A DNA stretch of 64,000 nt from contig CAYIVF010000001.1 of NCBI GenBank assembly GCA_964366875.1, positions 1 through 64,000 of the forward strand, given 5' to 3'. This document shows, piece after piece, positions 42,260 through 51,800 of the stretch (position 1 is its first letter; each line of letters begins with the position of its first letter). Below the pieces are notes generated by a model that had not been told where the DNA came from, did not search any database, and saw only the letters and a program-made list of their open reading frames with translations. The translations under genes and the position numbers were made by a program. The stretch comes from CAYIVF01 sp964366875 (lineage in GTDB: Bacteria > Patescibacteriota > Minisyncoccia > Minisyncoccales > Staskawiczbacteraceae).

Positions 42260-43534
42260 ATGAACAGCCCATACGAATTACCAAAATTTGATTTTTCAAA
42301 AATAAAAGCTCAAGCTTTAAAGCTCTACCCTTTAGTTGTTATAGGTTGCGTTATCGGTGTTTCTGCCGTGGCAATCTCTTTTCAATATTTTCCAGAACAA
42401 GCAGAGAAGTTTTCGCAGTACTTTAATATACCTCAATTTCAAATACCTGAAGTCAGAAATACACAGCTACACGAAAATTTATATACCTCGGATGTATCTT
42501 ATGAGCAGGCAATAATAGACGCAGTTAAGAATGCGACGAGTTCGGTTGCGAGTATTGTCATCTCAAAAAATCTGCCCGTGTACGAACAGCAGTGGGTAAA
42601 TCCCTTTGGAGATAACAGCCCTTTTGATTTTCAAATTCCCCAATATGTGCAAAAAGGCAGCAAGCTGCAGGAAGTTGGTGCTGGCTCTGGTTTTATAGTT
42701 TCAGAAGACGGCTTGGTTTTAACAAACAAGCACGTTGTTTCAGATAAAGCCGCAGAATACACTGTTTTTACAAATGACGGTCAAAAATATTCAGCGAAAG
42801 TTTTAGCCATAGACCCCGTGCAGGATTTGGCGGTGGTAAAAATCCAGTCAGACAAGAACTTCCAGCCAGTAAAATTAGGAGATTCTTCTGGCATTCAGCT
42901 TGGCCAGACAGCAATAGCTATTGGAAACGCTTTGGGAGAATTCCGCAACACTGTATCTGTTGGTATAATTTCTGGGCTTGGAAGAACTGTATCAGCTTCT
43001 AACCAGACAGGAAGTTTTTCAGAAACTTTAGAGGGTATAATACAGACAGATGCCGCCATTAACGCAGGAAATTCAGGTGGGCCATTGTTAAATCTTAAAG
43101 GCGAGGTTATCGGGATTAATACTGCAATGGCGCAAGGCGCTGAAAATATTGGTTTTGCCATTCCTATTAACATGGCAAAAAAAGATATTGAACAGGTTGT
43201 AAAGACTAATAAAATTGTTTACCCATTCTTGGGGGTAAGACATGTTTTAGTCAATGCCGAGATAAAAGACAAATATAAATTAACGGTTGATTACGGCGCA
43301 TTGGTTTTAAAGGGAGACAAAGGAGAAGCTGCGGTAACTTCGGGATCTGGCGCAGATAAAGCCGGGATTAAAGCTGGTGACGTGATTTTAGAAATTAACT
43401 CTGAAAGAATTACTCAAGATAATTCAATGGCAAAAATAATTAGAAACTATAATCCAGGAGACAGCGTGGTTTTGAAAATTTTACGAGATGGAAAAGAAAT
43501 AAATATAGATGTTACTTTAGGCGAGAGAAGCTAA
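42260..43534 (+). CDS. HtrA/DegP-type trypsin-like serine protease with PDZ domain
   Basis: A 424-residue protein with one N-terminal membrane anchor (residues 22-42) and a complete catalytic triad: His158 (LTNKHVVS), Asp189 (VQDLAVVK) and Ser272 (NAGNSGGPLL). A single PDZ domain covers about residues 325-420. It degrades or refolds damaged exported proteins at the membrane. It follows the GT2 gene by four bases. A palindrome at 43584-43608 follows. Confidence 0.95.
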   Translation: MNSPYELPKFDFSKIKAQALKLYPLVVIGCVIGVSAVAISFQYFPEQAEKFSQYFNIPQFQIPEVRNTQLHENLYTSDVSYEQAIIDAVKNATSSVASIVISKNLPVYEQQWVNPFGDNSPFDFQIPQYVQKGSKLQEVGAGSGFIVSEDGLVLTNKHVVSDKAAEYTVFTNDGQKYSAKVLAIDPVQDLAVVKIQSDKNFQPVKLGDSSGIQLGQTAIAIGNALGEFRNTVSVGIISGLGRTVSASNQTGSFSETLEGIIQTDAAINAGNSGGPLLNLKGEVIGINTAMAQGAENIGFAIPINMAKKDIEQVVKTNKIVYPFLGVRHVLVNAEIKDKYKLTVDYGALVLKGDKGEAAVTSGSGADKAGIKAGDVILEINSERITQDNSMAKIIRNYNPGDSVVLKILRDGKEINIDVTLGERS

Positions 43535-43583
43535 TAGGTCGTTTTTTATATAAAAAAGCAGGGACTGGGGAGAACCTGTGCAT

Positions 43584-43608
43584 ATCTCCTTGGCTTCGCC
43601 AAGGAGAT
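43584..43608. repeat. Perfect 11-bp hairpin downstream of the HtrA gene
   Basis: ATCTCCTTGGC and GCCAAGGAGAT around TTC. Similar hairpins with a GGCTTCGCC core, or AAGGAG arms, lie at 26878-26894 and 54921-54943. A REP-like family, possibly the terminator or stabiliser of the htrA operon (no T run). Confidence 0.75.
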
Positions 43609-43614
43609 ATCTTA

Positions 43615-43643
43615 TTGACACGGTTATTTGTTTTTGATAAACT
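43615..43643 (+). promoter_or_regulatory. Promoter of orphan gene 43847
   Basis: TTGACA (43615-43620), 17-base spacer, TAAACT (43638-43643). It opens a leader of about 197 bases that contains a terminator. Confidence 0.7.
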
Positions 43644-43782
43644 TAAAATATCTATGAATCAAATCAGCCTTGTAAAAAAGAATTGGTTTTATTTCTTTTT
43701 TAGCTTCTTTAGGAAAGAGGTTGGTTTTGGCAAAATTAAAAAGCAAAAATAAAAAATTAAAATTTTTAATAATCAAAGCGAG

Positions 43783-43811
43783 CCCCTTTCCCAAGAAAGG
43801 GGTTTTTGTTT
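43783..43811 (+). terminator. Terminator/attenuator in the leader of orphan gene 43847
   Basis: Perfect stem CCCCTTTC/GAAAGGGG with CCAA loop followed by TTTTTGTTT, 36 bases before the start codon and about 135 bases after the promoter. Either an attenuator or the end of a separate small RNA. Confidence 0.85.
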
Positions 43812-43846
43812 CAGTTCTTTACCAACCCAGCTCAAAGGAGCGAGCA

Positions 43847-44101
43847 ATGATCATCACAATGGTGGAAAGGGAAAATAGTTCTGCTGAAAGAACCGCAGAA
43901 ATTATTAGGAGGAATGAGGGCCATTTTATGCCCGAAGGAAAAAAAAGAAGAGTGGCTCTCGGTGTTTTGAGAAGTGGCAAGTTGGAAGTTGTTGAAGTTT
44001 TGCCTGGGGAAAATGGTATTATGGAGCCATACATACCATTAGACGATCTCTTGTTGTCGCTTCCTGAAAAAATCAGGGCAGAAATTCTGTCGGCAAGATA
44101 A
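43847..44101 (+). CDS. Orphan small hypothetical protein
   Basis: 84 residues from ATG 43847 (AAAGGAG upstream): MIITMVERENSSAERTAEII, then KKRRVALGVLRSGKLEVVEVLPGE and PLDDLLLSLPEKIRAEIL. Longer forms from 43721 would run through the leader terminator and are rejected. Charged soluble protein, alpha-beta-alpha by eye. No known family. Confidence 0.65.
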   Translation: MIITMVERENSSAERTAEIIRRNEGHFMPEGKKRRVALGVLRSGKLEVVEVLPGENGIMEPYIPLDDLLLSLPEKIRAEILSAR

Positions 44102-44120
44102 GCTTGCTTGTCTTGTCTTT

Positions 44121-44149
44121 GCGGGTTGGTGCGCCAGTCCGCTTTTTTT
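44121..44149 (+). terminator. Terminator of orphan gene 43847
   Basis: GCGG...GCGC/CCGC hairpin (GCGGGTTGGTGCGCCAGTCC then GC) followed by seven T. Confidence 0.85.
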
Positions 44150-44151
44150 GT

Positions 44152-44186
44152 AAAAAAATAGCGGACCTCTCAAATTGAGACCCGCT
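44152..44186 (-). terminator. Terminator of the minus-strand zinc-ribbon gene
   Basis: Minus strand AGCGGGTCTC/GAGGTCCGCT around AATTTGA, then ATTTTTTTA. It lies back to back with the previous plus-strand terminator. Confidence 0.88.
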
Positions 44187-44236
44187 CTATGTGCTATTTG
44201 TCTACAGTATGCATGCGACGGTGACGCGGCTTTTGC

Positions 44237-44422
44237 TCACCACTCGTTTTTGCAGTCTTTGCATATATAGATGAGGTAGCCGTCTTTTCCGCGCTTTGCC
44301 GGTATAAGCTCCTCGCCTCCGCATTTTGGGCAATAGATATTGCCTGCGCTAGCGATAGCGAGGAGGCCGGCAGTGATTACCGCTAACGCAACTACAGCGA
44401 TTAGGGGACCAAGCCACCACAT
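44237..44422 (-). CDS. Small membrane protein with C-terminal zinc ribbon
   Basis: 61 residues from ATG 44422, chosen because GGAGG lies five bases upstream. One membrane span (MWWLGPLIAVVALAVITAGL) is followed by a four-cysteine ribbon CPKCGGEEL ... YICKDCKNEW (CxxC...CxxC). Own promoter and terminator, minus strand, between two plus-strand genes. Unknown function; anchored ribbons often bind nucleic acid or a partner. Confidence 0.8.
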   Translation of the reverse strand: MWWLGPLIAVVALAVITAGLLAIASAGNIYCPKCGGEELIPAKRGKDGYLIYICKDCKNEW

Positions 44423-44465
44423 AGCGACCTCCTCTGTTTTCAGTGGAACTGCTGAAAAGAACTGT

Positions 44466-44521
44466 AATACAGCGCGCTGTATTTTCTGCTTTATTTTATG
44501 CCTAATTATAATTTTTGTCAA
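44466..44521 (-). promoter_or_regulatory. Promoter with adjacent perfect 18-bp palindrome
   Basis: Minus strand TTGACA (44521-44516), 17-base spacer, TAAAAT (44498-44493). The perfect palindrome AATACAGCGCGCTGTATT at 44466-44483 begins near the expected transcription start, a position typical of a repressor operator. Confidence 0.85.
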
Positions 44522-44578
44522 GTTTTTTAGTCCATTCTTCCTCTTGATTTTTGTTTAATTTTAAACTAAAATAAAACC

Positions 44579-47284
44579 ATGAATGGAGGAGCCAATTTCA
44601 CAAACAAAGCCCAGGACGTTTTGATGCAGGCCCAGCAGATAGCTCAAGAAAAAGGACAGGCGCAAATAGATGCCCTGCACCTGCTGTTTTCTTTGGTTTC
44701 ACAGGAAAGCAGTATTATCATAACTATTTTGCAAAAATTGGGAGTTGACATTGAATCTTTACAGAAAAAAGTTGAGATACAGATTGGAAAGATTCCAACC
44801 ATTTCAACTCCGGCAGCTTTTGGCCAGTTTTATTTAACCCAGGATATGGCAAAGGTTTTAGACAGAGCCAGGCAAGAGGCAATAAAAATGAATGACGAAT
44901 TCATATCGGTTGAGCATTTATTTTTAGCATTGCTTGATACAAAATCAACTGCCAAAGATGTTTTAGAAAAAGTATCATTTTTAACTTCGGGGGAGGCGAA
45001 TTCTTTGAAAACGTCAAAATTGGATTATGATGCGGTTTTAAAAATACTTTCTCAAATAAGAGGCGGCCAAAGAATTACCGACCCGGAGCCGGAATCAAAA
45101 TACCAAGTAGTTGAAAAATACACAAGAAATCTGACAAACTTGGCTGCATCGGGAAAAATTGACCCGATTATCGGCAGAGATAACGAGATAAGAAGATTAA
45201 TGCAGATAATTTCAAGAAGAACAAAAAACAACCCTGTGTTGATTGGCGAGGCCGGAGTTGGAAAAACAGCTATTGTTGAGGGTTTTGCCCAAAGGATTGC
45301 CAGGGGCAATGTTCCGGAGTTTTTAAAAAACAAAGAAATAATTTCTTTGGATTTAGGAGCCATAATCGCGGGAACTAAATACAGAGGCGAGTTTGAAACA
45401 AGAATAAAGGCGTTATTAAAAGAGGTGGTCAGAGCGGCTGGAAAATACATTTTATTTATTGACGAACTGCATACCTTGGTGGGGGCAGGGGCGGCGGAAG
45501 GGGCGATTGACGCTTCAAATTTATTAAAGCCGGCTTTGGCGCGTGGAGAGTTGAGGGCAATTGGAGCCACCACCTTAAAAGAATATCAAAAATACATTGA
45601 AAAAGACCCGGCATTAGAAAGAAGGTTCCAGCCGATTTATGTTCAAGAGCCAAATATTGATGACGCCACAGCCATTCTCCGCGGCATTAAAGAAAAATAC
45701 GAAGTTCATCATGGCGTAAGAATAAAAGATTCTGCCATTAAAGCCGCTGTTGAGTTAGCCAACCGCTATATTTCAGACAGATTTTTGCCGGATAAAGCGG
45801 TTGATTTGATGGATGAAGCTGCTTCAGCTTTAAGGTTGGAAATTGAATCTCAGCCGCAGGAAATTGAAAAGTATAACGAAGAGATTACGAAGCTGGAAAT
45901 TGAAAAGCAAGCCCTGAAAAAAGAAGGCGGCTCTGAAAGGAGATTAAAAGCCATTGCCAGGGAGCTGGCTGACTTAAAAGAAAAAACAAAAGGGTTAAAA
46001 GCCAAATGGGACGCAGAAAAAGAGTTAATTGACAAGATTAAAAATATCAGGGAAAAAATAGACAATCTTTCTTACCAGACAGAAATTGCCCAGAGGGAAG
46101 CTGATTTAGAAAAAGTGGCGGAAATAAAATATGGGAAAATTCCCGAATTATTAAAAGAGCAGAAGCAAACAGAGCAAAAATTGATAAAACTTCAGCAGAC
46201 GCATCACTTTTTGAAAGAAGAAGTTACAGAAGAAGATGTGGCTCGAGTTGTTTCACTCTGGACGGGAATTCCGGTCACCCGTTTAATCACAGAAGAAGCA
46301 AAGAAACTTGAAACAATGGAAACTACTTTGAATAGAAGAGTAATTGGTCAGGAAGAGGCAATTTCAGCCATATCAAGAGCTATAAGAAGAGCAAGGGCCG
46401 GCATATCTGAAGAAAACAAACCCCTTGGTTCTTTTATGTTTTTGGGTCCCACCGGCGTTGGCAAAACAGAAACCGCCAGAGCATTAGCTGAGTTTTTGTT
46501 TGACGACGAAAAAGCAATGATTCGCCTTGATATGTCTGAATATATGGAGCGTCATACGGTTTCTAAAATAATCGGCTCTCCTCCGGGATATGTAGGCTAT
46601 GAAGAAGCAGGCCAATTAACAGAAAAAGTAAGACGCAGGCCCTACTCTGTGATTTTATTGGACGAAGTTGAAAAAGCGCACCCTGAAGTGTTTAATATTT
46701 TGCTTCAAATTTTTGAAGACGGCCGTTTGACCGATTCCAAAGGCAGAGCCGTGTCTTTTAAAAACACCATTATTATAATGACGTCAAACCTGGGCTCTGA
46801 CTACATAAATAAAATGTCTTCTATAGGATTTAATACCAAAGAAGAAATTGCCGAAAGAGAATCAATGAGAGAAAAAATAATGGACTCCTTAAAAGAAGCG
46901 TTCAGGCCAGAGTTTTTAAACCGTCTTGACGAAGTTGTCATATTCAATTATCTGACAAAGCCGGAAATAAAGAAGATTGTGGATTTGGAATTGTCAAAAG
47001 TTGAAAAGAGATTAAAGGCTAAAGAAATTAGAATTCAGATTTCTGAAAAGGCAAAAGAATTATTGGTAAAAGAAGGATTTGACCCAAACCTGGGGGCCCG
47101 CCCGTTAAAGAGAGTTATTCAGAGATTAATTTTAGACCCTTTGTCTATAAAAATAGTTACCAATGAAATTTCCGAAGGCAGTAATATTTTAATTGATGAA
47201 AACCTCGGAAAAATTGTTTTTGATTTGCCTAAAATTCTCATTCATCCAAAAGACCTGCCCAAGCTGGCAAAAGCCAAGAAATAA
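44579..47284 (+). CDS. clpB: Chaperone disaggregase ClpB (AAA+ Hsp100)
   Basis: A 901-residue two-ring AAA+ protein. N-domain with two Clp repeats; NBD1 Walker A GEAGVGKT and Walker B LFIDELHT; a coiled-coil M-domain of about 120 residues (from [20 protein letters not shown]), which separates it from ClpC/ClpA; NBD2 Walker A GPTGVGKT with [12 protein letters not shown]-terminal D2-small [13 protein letters not shown]. It resolubilises aggregated proteins with DnaK. No ribosome site; TAAAAT lies about six bases before the ATG. Confidence 0.94.
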   Translation: MNGGANFTNKAQDVLMQAQQIAQEKGQAQIDALHLLFSLVSQESSIIITILQKLGVDIESLQKKVEIQIGKIPTISTPAAFGQFYLTQDMAKVLDRARQEAIKMNDEFISVEHLFLALLDTKSTAKDVLEKVSFLTSGEANSLKTSKLDYDAVLKILSQIRGGQRITDPEPESKYQVVEKYTRNLTNLAASGKIDPIIGRDNEIRRLMQIISRRTKNNPVLIGEAGVGKTAIVEGFAQRIARGNVPEFLKNKEIISLDLGAIIAGTKYRGEFETRIKALLKEVVRAAGKYILFIDELHTLVGAGAAEGAIDASNLLKPALARGELRAIGATTLKEYQKYIEKDPALERRFQPIYVQEPNIDDATAILRGIKEKYEVHHGVRIKDSAIKAAVELANRYISDRFLPDKAVDLMDEAASALRLEIESQPQEIEKYNEEITKLEIEKQALKKEGGSERRLKAIARELADLKEKTKGLKAKWDAEKELIDKIKNIREKIDNLSYQTEIAQREADLEKVAEIKYGKIPELLKEQKQTEQKLIKLQQTHHFLKEEVTEEDVARVVSLWTGIPVTRLITEEAKKLETMETTLNRRVIGQEEAISAISRAIRRARAGISEENKPLGSFMFLGPTGVGKTETARALAEFLFDDEKAMIRLDMSEYMERHTVSKIIGSPPGYVGYEEAGQLTEKVRRRPYSVILLDEVEKAHPEVFNILLQIFEDGRLTDSKGRAVSFKNTIIIMTSNLGSDYINKMSSIGFNTKEEIAERESMREKIMDSLKEAFRPEFLNRLDEVVIFNYLTKPEIKKIVDLELSKVEKRLKAKEIRIQISEKAKELLVKEGFDPNLGARPLKRVIQRLILDPLSIKIVTNEISEGSNILIDENLGKIVFDLPKILIHPKDLPKLAKAKK

Positions 47285-47304
47285 AAAGTATAATTGCGTA
47301 TGGC

Positions 47305-47332
47305 TTGACACAGGTTTATATGGGTATATAAT
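47305..47332 (+). promoter_or_regulatory. Strong promoter followed at once by a terminator
   Basis: TTGACA (47305-47310), 16-base spacer, TATAAT (47327-47332). The expected transcript begins near 47339, only about 10 bases before the hairpin at 47348. Confidence 0.8.
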
Positions 47333-47347
47333 ATAATTAATATGAAC

Positions 47348-47384
47348 ACTACCCCTGCTTCGGCAAGGGTAGTTTTTTATTTTA
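47348..47384 (+). terminator. Terminator hairpin upstream of the NYN gene
   Basis: ACTACCCCTGC/GCAAGGGTAGT with a TTCG loop and one mismatch, followed by TTTTTTATTTT. The stable UUCG tetraloop makes it strong. It may end clpB read-through or attenuate the NYN gene. Confidence 0.88.
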
Positions 47385-47406
47385 GATAGTAGTATAATTA
47401 TTTTAC

Positions 47407-47973
47407 ATGAATAATTCTAAAACCGAAGAAAAGGTTGCTGTTTATATAGATGGAAGCAATTTTTACGGCTACTTAAAAGATAAAGAAATAAATTTTCCAC
47501 ATGGTGTTAAGTTTGATTTCAAAACTTTTGTGGATTTTTTAATTGGTGAGAGAAAATGTGTTTCAAAAAGATATTATACCGGAGTTTTTAGAAACATAGA
47601 TGGAACCGAAAAAAGTCAAAAATTAGTTTATGGACAGCAAAAATTCTTTACAAATCTTGAAAAGGATGGATTCAAAATAAAACGTGGTAGAATCATGCCC
47701 ACTGGCGGAACATACAAAGAAAAAGGCACCGATGTTAAAATTGCGGTAGATTTAATAGTTGGCGCTGTTGATAATATGTATGATGTGGCTATTTTAATAA
47801 GTTCTGATACGGATTTAATTCCTGCTATTAGTTATATTAAATACAAAGAGAAAAAACTTGAATATGTTGGTTTTGCCCATGCCCCATCTTTAGGAATGCA
47901 AAAATATGCAAATATATCAAGGCTTTTGTTGCCGGAGGATATAGAAAAATTCAAAGAGAAAACTTTGTTATAA
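47407..47973 (+). CDS. NYN-domain (LabA/DUF88-type) putative RNase
   Basis: A 188-residue NYN protein: VAVYIDGSNFYGYL (first Asp), EKGTDVKIAVDLIVGAVDNMYD (second Asp), AILISSDTDLIPAISY (third Asp) and LEYVGFAHAPS. Together these are the acidic site of PIN-like ribonucleases. It probably cleaves RNA. TAGTATAAT lies 11 bases before the ATG with no ribosome site, so the mRNA is nearly leaderless. Confidence 0.92.
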   Translation: MNNSKTEEKVAVYIDGSNFYGYLKDKEINFPHGVKFDFKTFVDFLIGERKCVSKRYYTGVFRNIDGTEKSQKLVYGQQKFFTNLEKDGFKIKRGRIMPTGGTYKEKGTDVKIAVDLIVGAVDNMYDVAILISSDTDLIPAISYIKYKEKKLEYVGFAHAPSLGMQKYANISRLLLPEDIEKFKEKTLL

Positions 47974-48097
47974 TTTTATTAAACAGGTTCTAACGCTGTC
48001 CATTATTTCTTCAGGGCGTTTAATAGCCCCCTCTTTTTTGTCTTAATTTGCATAGTTTTTAATAAAAGGTGTATAATATATTAACTACTGCAATTAT

Positions 48098-48247
48098 ATG
48101 CTAAAGCTTTCTAAAAAAAATTGGGTTTTTGTGTTTATATCAATTTTTCTCATTGGTTTTGCGCTGGGATACCTTGCAATAACCTTTGTGTCGTACAAAA
48201 ATCCAAGAAACAATCAAAATTTTTGGCAAATATTAAGCCCTTTTTAG
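48098..48247 (+). CDS. Small single-span membrane protein
   Basis: 49 residues: short basic N-terminus MLKLSKKNW, one hydrophobic span (VFVFISIFLIGFALGYLAIT) and a polar tail. TATAAT at 48072-48077 gives a leader of about 20 bases. It precedes the membrane-anchored gene 48290 and the hairpin 48253-48279. Confidence 0.6.
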   Translation: MLKLSKKNWVFVFISIFLIGFALGYLAITFVSYKNPRNNQNFWQILSPF

Positions 48248-48252
48248 GGTGA

Positions 48253-48279
48253 TTTCTACTTAGCTTAGCTAAGTAGAAA
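48253..48279. repeat. Perfect 12-bp hairpin between small membrane genes
   Basis: TTTCTACTTAGC and GCTAAGTAGAAA with a TTA loop, no T run. It lies between stop 48247 and start 48290, perhaps limiting read-through or stabilising mRNA. Confidence 0.85.
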
Positions 48280-48289
48280 CTTAAAACTT

Positions 48290-48847
48290 ATGTTTAAAGA
48301 AATTTCAAAATACATAGGAGTTGCTGTGATAGGTTTTTTAGTTTTTTATTTAGGATACATAGCTGGCTGGGAAGCAAAACATTATTTGGACAACTGGAAA
48401 ATCCTCAGAAAAGTGGACGCATTTAATAATGCAATTATTCAAATGTTTAAAAACGACACCTTCGGCGGCAAAACCCCGGAAGAAACATATAATTTATTCG
48501 TTGACGCCTTAAAAAAACAAGACGTTGAATTAGCCGTGAAGTATTTTATTCTTGATGCAGAAAGGCGAGCAAGATACAAAAAAGAGTTTAATGATAAAAA
48601 ACAAAAAGGCGAATTGGAAAAATACGCTAATGCTTTTCCCAAATGGGAAGAGTTTACCCAAGTTAAAGACCAAGAAAATGACTGGGAAAGTCAAGCAGAA
48701 GTTCGGTTCTCTAAAACGATTGATAAAGCCATGATTATTTATGATTCTTTGTTGGGAAAAGAAAGGGAAATTCAACCAGGGACATATCTTCAACAGGATA
48801 TAATTTTTACCAAAAACATAAATATCTGGAAAATAAGCTCGCTATAA
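48290..48847 (+). CDS. Membrane-anchored protein, NTF2-like/DUF4878-like
   Basis: 185 residues with an N-terminal span (about 9-29), then the soluble part FGGKTPEETYNLFVDALKKQDVELAVKYFI, a pattern of NTF2-like lipoprotein domains, ending DIIFTKNINIWKISSL. It starts 42 bases after the previous gene and ends two bases before the 1760-residue secreted protein, suggesting joint expression. Function not known. Confidence 0.75.
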   Translation: MFKEISKYIGVAVIGFLVFYLGYIAGWEAKHYLDNWKILRKVDAFNNAIIQMFKNDTFGGKTPEETYNLFVDALKKQDVELAVKYFILDAERRARYKKEFNDKKQKGELEKYANAFPKWEEFTQVKDQENDWESQAEVRFSKTIDKAMIIYDSLLGKEREIQPGTYLQQDIIFTKNINIWKISSL

Positions 48848-48849
48848 AC

Positions 48850-51800
48850 ATGAGCAAAAAACAAAGTATAATCTTTTTTACAGTTCTACTGATAGTATCA
48901 GCGGGGCTGTTTTTTGTTTTTAACAACAATACAGAAGCTTACGGAACAGGCAGTACGCATCCTTTTTTAACAAAACAAATAGCTAATTTATACAACGCAA
49001 TTTATACTCCAAAACTTACTGACGAACAAATAAAGCAAATGATAGAGGGCAGTGTTGATGAAGATACTATGCCAAGGTGGATAAACCATTTTTACGACCC
49101 CACAACTGGAGACGGCTTGCTCGGTAAGCGCTTAGGGGATTTGCCGTCAGAAGATATAATAGGATTTATCAAAGTGGTTTTTAACGAGATTCCATCTTCA
49201 ACTTTAGATTGGGTTCATAACCAGGAACTGCAGCAAAACAGCTATGCTTTGTTTGAAGGCAACAGAACATTTGAAAGCGCTGCCTTGTCTTATGTAGACA
49301 ATAAAAACAGCGAGGCATATTATAATTTGGGCTATGTTTTGCATAATATTGAAGATATGGCAGTGCCAGCTCATACCAGACAGGACAGCCATTTTGATAT
49401 GCAAATTCCAGACATTATACAAAACCAATTGCCTATAAAACTTGATAAAGGAGAACCGTATGAAAAATGGGCAGAAAGCTATACAAGATATAATCCAATT
49501 GATTTAGCGGAAACTCTAAAAAAGGATTATAAACCAATATGCGATTCTTTGGATAATTGCTTAAGAACTTTAGCTGAATATTCTAATGAAACCTTTTTTA
49601 GTAGCGATACAATCAAGGATGAGGAGTATAATTTGCCTAAAATAACTTATGTTATAGACAAAAAAGATGGAGAGGCGGGAGATATAATCAGCACTTATTT
49701 TTCATCAGATAATACTCCTCTTGCTAGAGCGAAAATTAACATAGATCTTGGAGAAATTGAGGGTCCATCATTAAAATATTCAGATATTCATCAAGCCTAC
49801 TGGGATAGATTAGCGCCGAAAGCTGTGTTGGCTGGGGTTGAAGTGATTAGATATTTTCAAGACCAGGCAGAAAAAGCAAAGAAAGGAGAAATTACTATTA
49901 ATAGGGTATCAGAAACAATTAATCCTATTGAAGATTTAAAAAACTTCTCGCCTTATGGCCAATTTGTTTTAATGTACAACGAAGGCAAAGCATCTGTTCA
50001 GGATTTTTGGGACAGACTGAAAAATTTACCTAGCGATTTTGCTTCACATTTTACAGATACTTTGAATGAAGGCAAGGCATCTGCGCAGGATTTTTGGCAT
50101 AAATTAACTAACTTCGGAAACGATATCACAAGCAAGTTTAATGATTTGTTAGACGGGCTTGGCATAAGGGCATTTTTAACATCAATTTTGCCTGGTTTTG
50201 CTTTACAGGAGTCAAATTCAGAAAACAGTAATGCAAATGATAATTCTGCGGGTAATAATCAAGTAAATCAAGACATAGTTAATTTAACAGATTACACAGG
50301 CGCAGGCGGACCCAGTCCAGCTTTAACAACAGACCAAGAAAGGCAGGATTTATTAGATGATATCGCAGAACAGTTAGATATTATAGCCCAGCAAGTGCGA
50401 GAGTTGCAGAATAAGCGTCAGCGGCAAAACCTCGGCCAAACTCCAAATCCTAATCAAAATTCAGACACTCAGAATAGCCAGAGCAATAATCAGAATACGA
50501 ATAATAACATCAATAGCAGTGGTAGTGGCAATAGCAGTAGTGGAGGCGGCGGAGGCAGTTCAATAGTTTTTCCTAAAATATTGATTTCTGAGGCGCAGGC
50601 TGCAAGCATCACAGATTCAAAAGAGGAGTTTGTTGAATTATATAATCCAAATGACGCAGAGGTTGATTTAACCAGCTGGTATTTGCAGAGAAAAACAACT
50701 GCTGGTTCTGATTATTCAACTTTTGCTCCAAACACTTTGTTTTCCGGCAAAAAGATAGGAGCTAAGGGATATTTTGTTATCGCTAGAACAGGATATTTTT
50801 CAAGCATAGCAGATATTTTAGTTGATGCTCCAATTACAGACGACAATTCTTTTGTATTGAAAAATCCCAATGGAGAGGTCTCTGATAAATTAGGTTTTGG
50901 CCAAGCGCAGGATTATGAATCAGTTTCAGCTTCAAATCCGGGAGCTGGCCAAAGCATAGGCAGAAAAGTTTTGACTGACGACACAGAGCAGGATACTGAT
51001 AATAATTCTGCGGATTTTGAACTGCAGAGCCCGACGCCAAAAGTAAAAAACAGCACGCTTATTGCGCCGCCTCTACCGCCACTTCCTGTAGACACATTAG
51101 CTCCGCAGATTGCATTCAACTTAAATGCTGTGCAAACTGACCTTAGTTTTGCAATTGATTTTACTATTACAGACCCTTTGGACACAGTATCACCCTCAGG
51201 AATAGACAGATATGTTTTTCGCTGGCAGGAGCAGGGAGGCAGCTGGCAGGAAGATGCGCCTGCAGAAGTTAGAGGCCCGTCCTCCATGGATATTGCGAGA
51301 GATTTTACTGGCGAGGATGAAAAAACATATTATTTTCAGGCAAAAGCCAGGGATATAGCTGGCAATGAATCAGATTGGTTGCCCGAAACTCCGGCTTTCA
51401 CAAAAATAAGAATTCCCAAAAAGATTGTTATAAACGAAATACAAACTGACAGCATTGTTGACCCCGGAGGAACAAACAACGATTGGGTTGAGCTGTATAA
51501 TCCAAATAATGCAGATGTTTCTTTAACTGACTGGTCTTTGCAAAAACATAGCAAAGACGACCCTTGTTCTTTGGATGCGGCATTTAAAAAGATAAATTTT
51601 CCCGATGATGCTGTAATTACAGCCAAAAGTTATTTTCTGATTGTTAGAAATAGCGCCAATCAAGAATTATTAGATATAGCTGATATAACATCGTCTTATT
51701 TGCAACTAAGCGCGGATAATACAATTTATTTGGTTAGAAATCAAGACAAAATTGAGAGCGATGCAGATACCGATATTGCAGATAAAGTTGGGTTTGGCTC

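Noticed and set aside
43721..43846. N-terminal extension of gene 43847
   Set aside because: It would translate through a strong terminator and lacks a ribosome site; ATG 43847 has AAAGGAG.
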